Source of the DNA: an uncultured Odoribacter sp. | GTDB lineage: Bacteria; Bacteroidota; Bacteroidia; Bacteroidales; Marinifilaceae | DNA length: 64,000 bases | NCBI GenBank assembly: GCA_910578985.1 | Contig: CAJTSF010000003.1 | Span: forward strand, 62,001 to 126,000 | Direction: 5' to 3' | In this document: positions 54,369 through 63,089 of the stretch, one piece after another | Numbering within the stretch: the stretch's first letter is position 1 | How the letters are laid out: each line of letters starts with the position of its first letter | Program-made: the position numbers and the translations under genes | Notes under the pieces: generated by a model | The model's input: only the letters and a program-made list of their open reading frames with translations | Database searches by the model: none | What the model was told of the DNA's origin: nothing

Positions 54369-55370
54369 ATGGTAAATGCAAATGTTATTTTCTTAGGTAT
54401 GGCGATAGCGGGAGGATTTTTTCTGCTGTGGGTGATCTTTTATTTTGTTCCTGTGGGCTTGTGGTTCCAGGCGTTGGTGTCGGACGTAAAAATTTCATTG
54501 CTCCAGTTGATATTGATGCGTTGGCGTAAGGTGCCGCCGACCATTATTGTAGGGGCGATGATCGAGGGAAAGAAGGCCGGTATCGAATTATACCGGGATA
54601 TGCTGGAGGCGCATTACCTGGCGGGCGGCCATGTGCCGCAGGTTGTGCATGCGCTGGTATCCGCCTCGAAGGCGAATATCGACCTGACCTTCCAGATTGC
54701 GACGGCGGTGGACCTGGCGGGGCGTGATGTGTTCGAGGCGGTACAGATGAGCGTGAACCCGAAAGTTATTAACACTCCGCCTGTGACGGCGGTGGCGAAG
54801 GACGGCATCCAGCTGATTGCCAAGGCGCGGGTGACGGTGCGTGCGAACATCAAACGCTTGGTGGGCGGTGCCGGCGAGGAGACGGTGCTGGCGCGCGTGG
54901 GAGAAGGCATCGTGTCGTCCATCGGTTCGTCGGAGTCCCACAAGGCGGTGATGGAGAACCCCGATTTTATTTCCAAGGTGGTGTTGAACAAGGGGCTGGA
55001 TTCCGGCACCGCGTTTGAAATCCTTTCCATTGATATCGCAGACATCGATGTGGGCAAGAATATCGGTGCCGGGTTGCAAATCGACCAGGCGGAAGCCGAC
55101 CTGAAAATCGCCCAAGCGAAAGCAGAGGAACGGCGCGCGATGGCGGTTGCACGCGAGCAGGAGATGAAAGCCCTGGGACAGGAGATGAAGGCGAAGGTCA
55201 TCGAAGCGGAAGCGAATATCCCTCTTGCCATGTCCGAGGCGTTCCGCTCGGGGCATCTCGGCGTCATGGATTATTACCGCATGAAGAATATCGAGGCAGA
55301 TACGCAGATGCGGGAGTCCATTGCCCGTCCGGCGGAGACCGGTAAGAAGAAACCCGAGAAAATAGGATAA
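54369..55370 (+). CDS. floA: Flotillin-like protein FloA
   Basis: A 333-residue membrane-associated scaffold protein of the UPF0365/FloA family that organises membrane microdomains. It has an N-terminal membrane hairpin (FLGMAIAGGFFLLWVIFYFVPVG), an SPFH domain (VVHALVSASKANIDLTFQIA, AKARVTVRANIKRLVGGAGEETV) and an Ala/Glu-rich helical region (LQIDQAEADLKIAQAKAEERRAMA). No NfeD-type partner gene is adjacent. It is followed after 19 bases by a CaCA antiporter gene. Confidence 0.94.
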   Translation: MVNANVIFLGMAIAGGFFLLWVIFYFVPVGLWFQALVSDVKISLLQLILMRWRKVPPTIIVGAMIEGKKAGIELYRDMLEAHYLAGGHVPQVVHALVSASKANIDLTFQIATAVDLAGRDVFEAVQMSVNPKVINTPPVTAVAKDGIQLIAKARVTVRANIKRLVGGAGEETVLARVGEGIVSSIGSSESHKAVMENPDFISKVVLNKGLDSGTAFEILSIDIADIDVGKNIGAGLQIDQAEADLKIAQAKAEERRAMAVAREQEMKALGQEMKAKVIEAEANIPLAMSEAFRSGHLGVMDYYRMKNIEADTQMRESIARPAETGKKKPEKIG

Positions 55371-55389
55371 CCGGATAATTGCGCATACT

Positions 55390-56343
55390 ATGTGGTGGAA
55401 TGTGCTTGGTTTGCTGGCAGGACTGGCATTGATTCTTCCGGGGGCGAATTACCTGACGGACGGGGCGGCGGCTTTGGCGAGGCGGTTCCGGATATCGCCT
55501 TTGGTCATCGGATTGACGATTGTGGCGTTCGGTACCTCGGCCCCCGAACTGACGGTGAGTGTGGTGTCGGCGTTGCACGGGAGTGCGGAGTTGGCAATCG
55601 GGAATGTCGTCGGGAGTAATATCTTCAATATATTGATGATTGTGGGCGTCACGGCATTGGTGGCGCCCATTGTCGTGACTAAAGGCAATCTGTCGAAAGA
55701 GATCCCGCTGGCGATTCTTTCGTCGGTGGTGCTCTTGATTTGCGGGAGTGACGTGTGGTTGGGCACGGGAGCGGAAAACGTACTGAACCGGGCGGACGGC
55801 TTGCTGCTGCTTTGTTTTTTTGCTATTTTCATGGGCTATACGTTTGCCATCGCCCGGGATGGTGTGGCGGGAGAAGGGGAGGAGGTGAAGGAGTTGTCGA
55901 TGGGACGGTGCGTGCTTTATATCCTGGGAGGACTGGCGGCATTGATTGGCGGCGGGCAGCTTTTTGTGGACGGGGCAAGCGGGGTGGCCCGTTCATTGGG
56001 AGTGGGTGAATCCGTCATCGGACTGACGCTTGTCGCATTGGGAACCTCCCTGCCGGAATTGGCGACTTCCGTGATGGCGGCGTGGAAGAAGAATCCGGAA
56101 ATCGCTATCGGCAATGTCATCGGTTCGAATCTTTTCAACGTGTTTTTCGTGCTGGGCACCAGTGCCACCATTTCCCCCCTGACGTTGGGCAACATTACCT
56201 CCTTCGATTTGTTTTACCTGCTGGGCGCCTCCCTCTTGCTCTACTTTACCGGCCGCTTCTACAAAACCCGCACCATCACTCGCCTGGAAGGCGGCATCAT
56301 GGTGGCAGCGTATGTCGTTTACACAGGAGTGCTGCTGTGGTAG
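55390..56343 (+). CDS. Calcium/sodium antiporter of the CaCA family (YrbG-like)
   Basis: A 317-residue inner-membrane exchanger with ten predicted helices in two inverted halves. Each half carries an alpha-repeat: VIGLTIVAFGTSAPELTVSV with GNVVGSNIFNILMIVG, and VIGLTLVALGTSLPELATSV with GNVIGSNLFNVFFVLG; the Glu ion ligands are intact in both. It likely trades Ca2+ for Na+ or H+. It shares a transcript with floA and is convergent with the ViaA-like gene 9 bases away. Confidence 0.95.
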   Translation: MWWNVLGLLAGLALILPGANYLTDGAAALARRFRISPLVIGLTIVAFGTSAPELTVSVVSALHGSAELAIGNVVGSNIFNILMIVGVTALVAPIVVTKGNLSKEIPLAILSSVVLLICGSDVWLGTGAENVLNRADGLLLLCFFAIFMGYTFAIARDGVAGEGEEVKELSMGRCVLYILGGLAALIGGGQLFVDGASGVARSLGVGESVIGLTLVALGTSLPELATSVMAAWKKNPEIAIGNVIGSNLFNVFFVLGTSATISPLTLGNITSFDLFYLLGASLLLYFTGRFYKTRTITRLEGGIMVAAYVVYTGVLLW

Positions 56344-56352
56344 GTGTAGGTT

Positions 56353-57708
56353 TTATGATTTATATTGCCACATTTTATCTAAAATCTTAACATATCCATC
56401 ATCATGCCGACCTATGCACAAACCGTAGAAGCGGGTGCCTAAACTTTGAGCTTTTTTTATACGATTCAAGGTAAGTTTTTGGGGCAATGGAAAGCAAAAA
56501 TCAGAGATAATAAGTATGTCTGCCAACGCATAAGTATCTTTTTCCAATATATCCAATCCGCTTTTAAACATACTTTCCCCGTTGGTCTCTCCACCAAAAC
56601 CATTTTCAAAGAATGTCCTGACTCGATTCCAATTTCCTGGTAACGAAAGATCGATTGATTTCGAACGGACTGAAAAGGTGATGAGAAAACATTTGCGTTG
56701 TTCGTGTTTTATTGTACGGAGCAATTGCAGAAGTAATGAACAGGCTATTTTTTCCGGTTTGCCATACATGGAAGCGCTGGTATCCACACAGACAATCAGA
56801 GGACCTTTTGTCCATCGGGGATGCGAAGTCGGTTCTTCGGTTTTTTGGGGGACGGCATAATGAAAAGTGGAGAATTGTTGCAATTCTTTAGTGGCATAAC
56901 GTTTATAAAACAAAAACTGGGTATCCGAATCGGCTAATAAGGCGCGTTCGGATGGGATGATGCATTCTAGATTGTTTCCGGTTTCAATACGGTCGATCTC
57001 TTTTGCGGAAATATTGGACGATAATGATGAAGGGAGATATTTGGTCAGTATATGGTTCTCTTTTTCTGTTGACGGAGGAGTGCTTGTACGTCCCATCAGG
57101 GAAATGATTTCAGTTAGTTGAGGATGGTCGGAAATGAACGCATAGAGTTGTTTCCGCTCTTCATAGTCCAGACGAGCTTGTTGGAAGTTGGTTCTTTCCC
57201 ATTGTTTCCGCAAAGAATTCAATAGTTCCCTTTTCGTTTCTTTCAGTTTGTTGTGACATGCTTCCTGCCAGTCGGCAACAAGCATGGAAAAGACGGCATG
57301 ATTATTGTCTCCGTTAAATTGGGAGGCATAACCTTGTATGTGAACGTCGAATTTGGAATAGTTTTGGGAAATGACATTTCGGACTTTTCCCCACATTTCC
57401 CGTTTTTGTTCGATAGGTGCATCCATGAAGTGCTGCATGAACGCTATCTCTTTTCGGGCTTTTTCCTCTAAAGGGGCAAAATATTTCAATAAAAAACGAA
57501 AATAGGACATGAGGTCGTCTTTGAGGACTTCTGTCCATAACGGATCATTACGCCGTACGGGCGGAATGCGATCCAACACTCCTTTCATATATTCTATAAG
57601 AGGTTCGTTCGATGGCATAGATGCTGGCATGGAGCCATGGCGTATATAGAAATCAAAGGCTTGGCTGTAATCTTCAAGTTGTTTGTTGATATGTTCGGTA
57701 AAAGTCAT
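56353..57708 (-). CDS. ViaA-like VWA-domain protein
   Basis: A 451-residue protein whose C-terminal 200 residues form a von Willebrand A domain: WTKGPLIVCVDTSASMYGKP provides the MIDAS DxSxS motif, with KCFLITFSVRSKSIDL and YALADILIISDFCF. The N-terminal half is helical, as in E. coli ViaA (483 residues). Its ATG overlaps the stop codon of the RavA-like ATPase gene by 4 bases, so the two are translated together. RavA-ViaA acts as a chaperone-like pair on respiratory or membrane proteins in E. coli. By eye, base composition is AT-richer than in flanking genes. Confidence 0.85.
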   Translation of the reverse strand: MTFTEHINKQLEDYSQAFDFYIRHGSMPASMPSNEPLIEYMKGVLDRIPPVRRNDPLWTEVLKDDLMSYFRFLLKYFAPLEEKARKEIAFMQHFMDAPIEQKREMWGKVRNVISQNYSKFDVHIQGYASQFNGDNNHAVFSMLVADWQEACHNKLKETKRELLNSLRKQWERTNFQQARLDYEERKQLYAFISDHPQLTEIISLMGRTSTPPSTEKENHILTKYLPSSLSSNISAKEIDRIETGNNLECIIPSERALLADSDTQFLFYKRYATKELQQFSTFHYAVPQKTEEPTSHPRWTKGPLIVCVDTSASMYGKPEKIACSLLLQLLRTIKHEQRKCFLITFSVRSKSIDLSLPGNWNRVRTFFENGFGGETNGESMFKSGLDILEKDTYALADILIISDFCFPLPQKLTLNRIKKAQSLGTRFYGLCIGRHDDGYVKILDKMWQYKS

Positions 57709-59255
57709 TGCAACAAGGAAACATTCTTGAATTTGATTTCCAGTTCTTCTATTTTTGTTTCAGCTTCTTTAGTCATTTCTCGGACGAGCAATAGGTCTGC
57801 AGATGAAAGGAAAATATTGTCGCATGTTGAACAAAGTGAATCTATTTTATTCCGCCATTCAAAGACACAATCGGAAAATGCTTTTTGCAATTTGTCCAAA
57901 CGCGAGTTTGACAGCAGGATAACTTCTTGTTTCTTTTTGCAGAACGCATAAGGAATGGCGTTAATCATGATTCCTCCGGGATATTTTTGTAGGGAAACTT
58001 TCGTAATCGGTTGTTCATTCTGCAATGGACCGACAGAAAAATGATTTGTCAAAAGATGGACGACAATACCTTTGCGTTTAGAATCGAAGTAAGCGATTCC
58101 GGGTTTTGCTTTATCGGTATCAAGCAGGGGATAGTCCCATTTGTAGAAAAAGCAATTCCCTTTAGGATATTTTTCCACCTTGTAATAGAAATGTTGGTAT
58201 TCCACGTAGTTGGCTGTTTCTTGAGGGGAACTACCTGTGAGGGATTGTTCCCGAGCTTCCGAATGGATATCCTGACGAATTTTTTTTGTGATGGAATCTA
58301 ACTGTTTGTAAAAAGTGTCGGTTAATCCGCCGACAATGATTTCAAGCATTCGGGGACGTGTCTCGACATCATTCCAAAAACAGTGGATGAGCAGAAGATA
58401 ATCGCTCAAATCGATTTCGGCACGTCCGTTCAGATATGCCGATGTTTGCATCAGGCGGTAGGCTTTTTTCCAGCGACGATCCGAGATATAATACCGCAAT
58501 CTGTGGTTGTTTTCTTTTTCGGCATCATCCAGCATCTTCCGAAGTGTTTTGATGGCATCGTACACTTTGGGAGAAATTTCGATTTTTCGGGATTCTTCTT
58601 GCCAAAAAGTACATATTTCATCCGTCAATAGCAAGGATTCCTCCGGAGGCTGAATTTCAGAATCCTGATCTTTCAACATTTTAAAAAATGTAGATTCGTT
58701 TTCTATGGCATTTGATACCATCCGAACTAAAAAACGGTCCCACAAAGCTTCCAAGCCCTCGCCTTGCGGCGGGAGTTCATTGCTGGCGGCAATAAGCACT
58801 TTCATTGGAAGTTTCAGCGTTTGGATACCATTGCGAAAAATGTGCTCATTGATGGCTGTGAGCAGAGTGTTTTGGATAGAAGGTCCGGCTTTCCATATTT
58901 CATCTAAAAAGATAACGTCGGCGGATGGCAAATAGCCGTCCACCAGACGTTCATATTTATCTTCGTTTTTCAAGCGAGAAATGGAAATAGGACCGAATAT
59001 TTCATCAGGTGTACTGAAACGCGACATCAAATAGTCAAAAGATTTAGCCTCCTTGAATATCCATTTCAATCGGTTTGCCACCATACTTTTAGCTGTTCCC
59101 GGGGGACCGAGCAGAAAAATGTTTTCACCCGCTACCGCACAGAGTAACCCCATGGCAACAATCTGTTCTTTCTCGTACACACCTTTTGCCATCCACTCAA
59201 TGAGAGTTCGGATATGTTCTCGCGGTGACCTAACTATTTGATGACTTGTTGACAA
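57705..59255 (-). CDS. RavA-like MoxR-family AAA+ ATPase
   Basis: A 516-residue ATPase. AAA+ motifs are Walker A FLLGPPGTAKSM, Walker B VIFLDEIWKAGP, sensor 1 LIAASNELP and the arginine region WDRFLVRM; the C-terminal half matches the LARA-type extension length of E. coli RavA (498 residues). The start is a TTG at 59255 behind AAGGA, because an in-frame TAA lies four codons upstream and the next ATG (MAKGVYEKEQ) would cut a helix expected in the family. It overlaps the ViaA-like gene by 4 bases. Confidence 0.88.
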   Translation of the reverse strand: MSTSHQIVRSPREHIRTLIEWMAKGVYEKEQIVAMGLLCAVAGENIFLLGPPGTAKSMVANRLKWIFKEAKSFDYLMSRFSTPDEIFGPISISRLKNEDKYERLVDGYLPSADVIFLDEIWKAGPSIQNTLLTAINEHIFRNGIQTLKLPMKVLIAASNELPPQGEGLEALWDRFLVRMVSNAIENESTFFKMLKDQDSEIQPPEESLLLTDEICTFWQEESRKIEISPKVYDAIKTLRKMLDDAEKENNHRLRYYISDRRWKKAYRLMQTSAYLNGRAEIDLSDYLLLIHCFWNDVETRPRMLEIIVGGLTDTFYKQLDSITKKIRQDIHSEAREQSLTGSSPQETANYVEYQHFYYKVEKYPKGNCFFYKWDYPLLDTDKAKPGIAYFDSKRKGIVVHLLTNHFSVGPLQNEQPITKVSLQKYPGGIMINAIPYAFCKKKQEVILLSNSRLDKLQKAFSDCVFEWRNKIDSLCSTCDNIFLSSADLLLVREMTKEAETKIEELEIKFKNVSLLQ

Positions 59256-59361
59256 AATTCCTTGTTATGTGATTATTGCTTGAAATCTTCAATGCACTGG
59301 TTTATACAAAATGTTTCTTATTTTTTGTAAAGAAAAAGTACAAAAAATATTACCTACCCAA

Positions 59362-59946
59362 TTAAATAGACAACTTACCGAAAACCGGTTTCAAGACATA
59401 CTCTTTAAAGTCAGATAGACATTCTTTGATTTTTTCAATAGATAATGTATTGTCTATATCGAATTGGATACAAATGCCATGTGTATACAAATCACTTTCC
59501 CAAGTTTTTGGTATGGTTTGTTTGATTTCATCCCAAATTTTTTCTGTCAACACGTTTTTTTGTTCATCTGTTTCTTCTTGCATTTGAAAGTAAATCACAT
59601 TCTGTTCTTCGTCACACCAATATCCGAACTCAATGGAAAAACTGAAATAGGATTTTCTGTAAGTATATTCTATGACTTTTCTGTAAGTCAGTTTCGCCAA
59701 TAAATCCATATAATCCAGATGATGTTTTTTGTAATCATCGGTAAAAAGATAGATATTTCCATTTATCTTATCACGTGGCGAAACCGTGTATTTTGTCGAT
59801 GTACATTGCTTTTCCAGAAACTCGTTCATTTTTTTGTAAATATCCGAAAACTCTTCTTTTAAGGTGTCTAAAGTCATTTTTATGGAGTCTAATAATATGG
59901 GCATGTTAGACAAGCATTTCTTGTTTAATTCTGAGATTTTTTCCAT
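59362..59946 (-). CDS. Unknown 194-residue protein, partner of the nuclease gene
   Basis: I do not recognise this protein. It is 194 residues, cytoplasmic by appearance, with an N-terminal helical half and a C-terminal alpha/beta half (YFSFSIEFGYWCDEEQNVIYFQMQEE, TWESDLYTHGICIQFDID). It is AT-rich and starts 2 bases after the stop codon of the PD-(D/E)XK nuclease gene, so the two are surely expressed together. It may supply the C-terminal domain found in some longer PDDEXK_4 proteins; this is a guess. A 106-base AT-rich gap separates it from the RavA-like gene. Confidence 0.7.
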   Translation of the reverse strand: MEKISELNKKCLSNMPILLDSIKMTLDTLKEEFSDIYKKMNEFLEKQCTSTKYTVSPRDKINGNIYLFTDDYKKHHLDYMDLLAKLTYRKVIEYTYRKSYFSFSIEFGYWCDEEQNVIYFQMQEETDEQKNVLTEKIWDEIKQTIPKTWESDLYTHGICIQFDIDNTLSIEKIKECLSDFKEYVLKPVFGKLSI

Positions 59947-59948
59947 GA

Positions 59949-60803
59949 TTATTGAAGTTTTGATATGACATGATGATAAAACCAGGCATTGCGATGCAAT
60001 AAATCGCTAACGGCTTCATTCAAATTTTTCTGAGGGAACAATATGGCAAACAGGGTTTTGGCATAGTCGGTAATAATGGCATCTTCCAACGTGTATTTCA
60101 ATAATGATTTGAATACCTGATAATAGTCGGCATTTTGCCAATCACCCGAATCTTCGATATAGGAGGCATTTTTCTTATTATAACTCAAAAGTATATGGAG
60201 CGTCTTATAATCACGGAATTTGCGATTCTTCCGGCAATATTTCTGACAAGCATTCAATTGCGTATGTTTTCCATCGGAGTAAAAACGGACCTCCGAATTG
60301 ATTTTATTTTCAATCACAATCACCCAGTTATTGACTTCATCTATAAAAAATAAATCAATGCGTTTGCGATTCAACAGTTGTTCTTTTGAGTCTTTAATGC
60401 AATGTTCGCATTCTATCCGGTAGTCATTTTTCCGTACGGCCTTCAACCACCACCCATCAATGCCTATCTCTTTTAAAAAATCAGCAAACATTCTACCTCC
60501 AAACGGTCTTTGGTTATTCCAAATATATTTCAAAAACAGTGAATGATAATTTTCGTGATACAATTTTTCAATAACAGCCAATGACGAATTGTCATTCAAA
60601 AAGGGATATTTTTCCACAAATGGAACAATGTATTCACGACAAAATATTTCATTTTCCTTACGGTGTAAGGAAATCAATGCTTGAAGGCTATCAAGTGCAG
60701 TCTTTTCAAACAAACGACGGTTCTCGTATTGTTTATCTTTCTCTTGAGCATGGAGTCTGCATACTTCTCTAATGACTCGCTTGTATTGATTGATGTTTGG
60801 CAT
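59949..60803 (-). CDS. PD-(D/E)XK nuclease superfamily protein (PDDEXK_4-like)
   Basis: A 284-residue protein from the ATG at 60803; in-frame codons further upstream would read through a hairpin element and are rejected. The nuclease core is visible around residues 148-190: RKRIDLFFIDEV (Asp150), WVIVIENKI (Glu165, Lys167, the ExK), then TQLNACQKYC, the Q-containing helix of the PDDEXK_4 type. Such proteins are common in mobile and defence-associated regions. AT-rich composition and position beside a MoxR/VWA pair suggest acquired DNA, but no integrase or transposase is present. Confidence 0.75.
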   Translation of the reverse strand: MPNINQYKRVIREVCRLHAQEKDKQYENRRLFEKTALDSLQALISLHRKENEIFCREYIVPFVEKYPFLNDNSSLAVIEKLYHENYHSLFLKYIWNNQRPFGGRMFADFLKEIGIDGWWLKAVRKNDYRIECEHCIKDSKEQLLNRKRIDLFFIDEVNNWVIVIENKINSEVRFYSDGKHTQLNACQKYCRKNRKFRDYKTLHILLSYNKKNASYIEDSGDWQNADYYQVFKSLLKYTLEDAIITDYAKTLFAILFPQKNLNEAVSDLLHRNAWFYHHVISKLQ

Positions 60804-60828
60804 AAAAAACGTGAGTTTTACTACATTC

Positions 60829-60939
60829 GCTTCTAAGGTATAGCCAAACACCGTGCAGACAAATAAGTAAAGCCCACGTTTACACGTAGGCATTAGCACT
60901 TTACTCTTGTCTGCTTTAAAATTGGCTATTTTTAGAAGC
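60829..60939. repeat. 111-bp nested hairpin element upstream of the nuclease gene
   Basis: Outer arms 60829-60847 and 60922-60939 are complementary except for three central bases. Inner arms around 60855-60872 and 60898-60914 (GCAGACAA...GTAAAG with its partner) pair next, and an apical GCCCACG/CGTAGGC (872-878 with 885-891) closes it. It lies 26 bases upstream of the nuclease ATG and could be a structured leader RNA, a MITE-like remnant or a cruciform. Confidence 0.75.
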
Positions 60940-61300
60940 AAAGAATAAAAGCTATTGCTTTTAATTCAGAATGTCGATGGTTTATACTATCTGTTTCTTG
61001 TTTTCTCATTTTTTGTTTGCGTAAAGGTATAAAAAATGTCGTAACTATTGTATTATTTGCCAAAGAAAATGTTCTATTGCTATTTAAGGCCGTAGAGGCG
61101 CTGTGAAAAACATGGTTTTGCAAATTATAATTCGACTGAGACGGTGTTTTTGCTAATTATGATTCGTGATTTTGTGTAAGGAGCAAGCGGAGGATATTCG
61201 TAATTTATACCGTTGTGGGGGAGTGGCATTGGAAAAATATAGATTAGGAAGAAGTGAAGGGGAAGCTGGGGAGAGGTTACGGAAAGACCGGGGATTATGA
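60940..61300. other. AT-rich gene-free stretch with a short direct repeat
   Basis: No gene is supported between the nuclease leader and the pckA terminator. An 18-base sequence occurs twice with two mismatches (61117-61134 and 61148-61165), spaced 31 bases. A small AAAAGC/GCTTTT hairpin lies near 60946-60962. Composition changes from AT-rich to the genome's usual composition at about 61170, which may mark the edge of the acquired block. Confidence 0.5.
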
Positions 61301-61334
61301 AAACGGACTGCCTGAATGTTCAGGCAGTCCGTTT
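61301..61334. terminator. Terminator after pckA
   Basis: A near-perfect 15-16 bp stem (AAACGGACTGCCTGAA and its complement). It lies about 22 bases beyond the pckA stop codon on the - strand and has a TTT/TTTTT run on both sides. Confidence 0.85.
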
Positions 61335-61355
61335 TTGTATATCGCCGGGTGACGA

Positions 61356-62963
61356 TTAGAGTTTCGGTCCGGCAGCGACGAGAGCCTTGCCGGCTTCGTT
61401 GCCCGTGAACTTCTGGAAGTTCTTGATGAAACGGTCGGAGAGGTCTTTGGCTTTCTCTTCCCATTTGCAAGCACAGTCGTAGGTGTCGCGCGGGTCGAGG
61501 ATTTTGGGGTCTACGCCCGGCAGTTCCGTCGGTACGACGAAGTCGAAGAACGGAATCTTCTTGGTCGGAGCCTTGTCGATGGAGCCGTTCAGGATGGCGT
61601 CGATGATGCCGCGGGTATCTTTGATGGAGATACGTTTGCCGGTGCCGTTCCAACCGGTGTTTACCAAGTAGGCTTTCGCGCCGGATTTTTCCATTTTCTT
61701 CACCAGCTCTTCGGCGTATTTTGTCGGGTGCAGCGACAGGAAAGCCGCGCCGAAGCATGCAGAGAAGGTCGGTGTCGGTTCGGTGATACCGCGCTCGGTG
61801 CCTGCCAGTTTGGCGGTGAAGCCCGACAGGAAGTAGTATTTCGTTTGCTCCGGCGTTAGGATTGACACGGGGGGCAGTACGCCAAAGGCGTCAGCCGACA
61901 GGAAGATGACCTGCTGGGCAGCAGGGCCTTTGGATACCGGTTTTACGATGTTCTTGATGTGGTAAATCGGGTAGGAGACGCGGGTGTTCTCGGTGACGCT
62001 CTTGTCAGCAAAGTCGATTTTGCCGGCAGCGTCCACGGTTACGTTCTCCAAGAGGGCATCGCGCTTGATGGCGTTGTAGATGTCCGGCTCGCTCTCTTTG
62101 TCGAGGTTGATGACCTTGGCATAGCATCCTCCTTCATAGTTAAATACGCCTTCATCGTCCCAGCCGTGCTCGTCGTCGCCGATGAGGAGGCGTTTGGGGT
62201 CGGTGGAAAGGGTGGTTTTGCCCGTACCGGACAATCCGAAGAAAATGGCGGTGTTTTTGCCTTCCAGGTCCGTGTTGGCTGAGCAGTGCATGGAAGCGAT
62301 GCCGCGCAGCGGATTCAGGTAGTTCATGATGGAGAAGATGCCTTTTTTCATCTCTCCGCCGTACCAGGTGTTCAGGATAACCTGCTCTTTGGTCTTGAGG
62401 TTGAATACGGTGGCGGTCTCGGAGTTCAAGCCCAGTTCCTTGTAGTTGTCCACTTTGGCTTTGGCGGCGTTGAACGAAACGAAATCGGGTTCGCCGTAGT
62501 TTGCCAGTTCTTCGTCGGTCGGACGGATGAACATATTCTTAACGAAATGTGCCTGCCATGCCACCTCCATGATGAAACGCACTTTCAGGCGGGTGCCTTC
62601 GTTGGCGCCGCAGAAGGTATCCACGACGTACAGTTTTTTGCCCGATAGCTGTTTTACGGCTTTCGCTTTCAAGTCAGCCCAAGCGGCTTCGGAGCAGGGT
62701 TTGTTGTCGTTTTTGTATTCGTCGGAAGTCCACCATACGGTATTTTCGCTGGCTTCGTTCTTGACGAAGAATTTGTCTTTCGGGGAACGTCCCGTGTAGA
62801 TGCCGGTCATCACGTTCACGGCACCCAGTTCGGTCAATTGCCCTTTTTCATAACCGTTTAATCCTTCTTCCGTTTCTGCTTGATAGAGCACTTCATACGA
62901 AGGGTTGTGGAGCACTTCTTTGACATCGGTGATGCCGTACTTTGTTAAATCTAATTTTGTCAT
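61356..62963 (-). CDS. pckA: Phosphoenolpyruvate carboxykinase (ATP)
   Basis: A 535-residue enzyme interconverting oxaloacetate and PEP with ATP/ADP; in Bacteroidales it commonly runs in the carboxylating direction during succinate fermentation. Start 62963 (MTKLDLTKYGITDVKE) is chosen over an in-frame codon at 63029. Motifs present: TGRSPKDKFFV, the kinase-1 P-loop FFGLSGTGKTTLS, the metal-binding LIGDDEHGW, and NTGWNGTGKRI. Single-gene unit ending in a strong terminator. Confidence 0.97.
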   Translation of the reverse strand: MTKLDLTKYGITDVKEVLHNPSYEVLYQAETEEGLNGYEKGQLTELGAVNVMTGIYTGRSPKDKFFVKNEASENTVWWTSDEYKNDNKPCSEAAWADLKAKAVKQLSGKKLYVVDTFCGANEGTRLKVRFIMEVAWQAHFVKNMFIRPTDEELANYGEPDFVSFNAAKAKVDNYKELGLNSETATVFNLKTKEQVILNTWYGGEMKKGIFSIMNYLNPLRGIASMHCSANTDLEGKNTAIFFGLSGTGKTTLSTDPKRLLIGDDEHGWDDEGVFNYEGGCYAKVINLDKESEPDIYNAIKRDALLENVTVDAAGKIDFADKSVTENTRVSYPIYHIKNIVKPVSKGPAAQQVIFLSADAFGVLPPVSILTPEQTKYYFLSGFTAKLAGTERGITEPTPTFSACFGAAFLSLHPTKYAEELVKKMEKSGAKAYLVNTGWNGTGKRISIKDTRGIIDAILNGSIDKAPTKKIPFFDFVVPTELPGVDPKILDPRDTYDCACKWEEKAKDLSDRFIKNFQKFTGNEAGKALVAAGPKL

Positions 62964-63089
62964 AGTAGTAAATTTATCTGTTTTTTTTATTGTTACTTTT
63001 TTTCCGTAATAACGATGCGAATATAGCAAATCTTTCCCATGAAAAATGGGAAAAATGATTTAAGGTTTACGGTTTAACATCTTTTATGG

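Noticed and set aside
59949..60941. Longer nuclease protein starting at 60941
   Set aside because: The added 46 residues are translated through the hairpin element and have no nuclease character; the ATG at 60803 is better.
56344..61300. Integrated element with integrase or transposase
   Set aside because: No recombinase, transposase or phage gene is present, and no matching repeats were seen at both edges.
61153..61758. 201-residue Arg-rich open frame overlapping pckA
   Set aside because: Shadow of pckA in another frame of the same strand, spanning the terminator.
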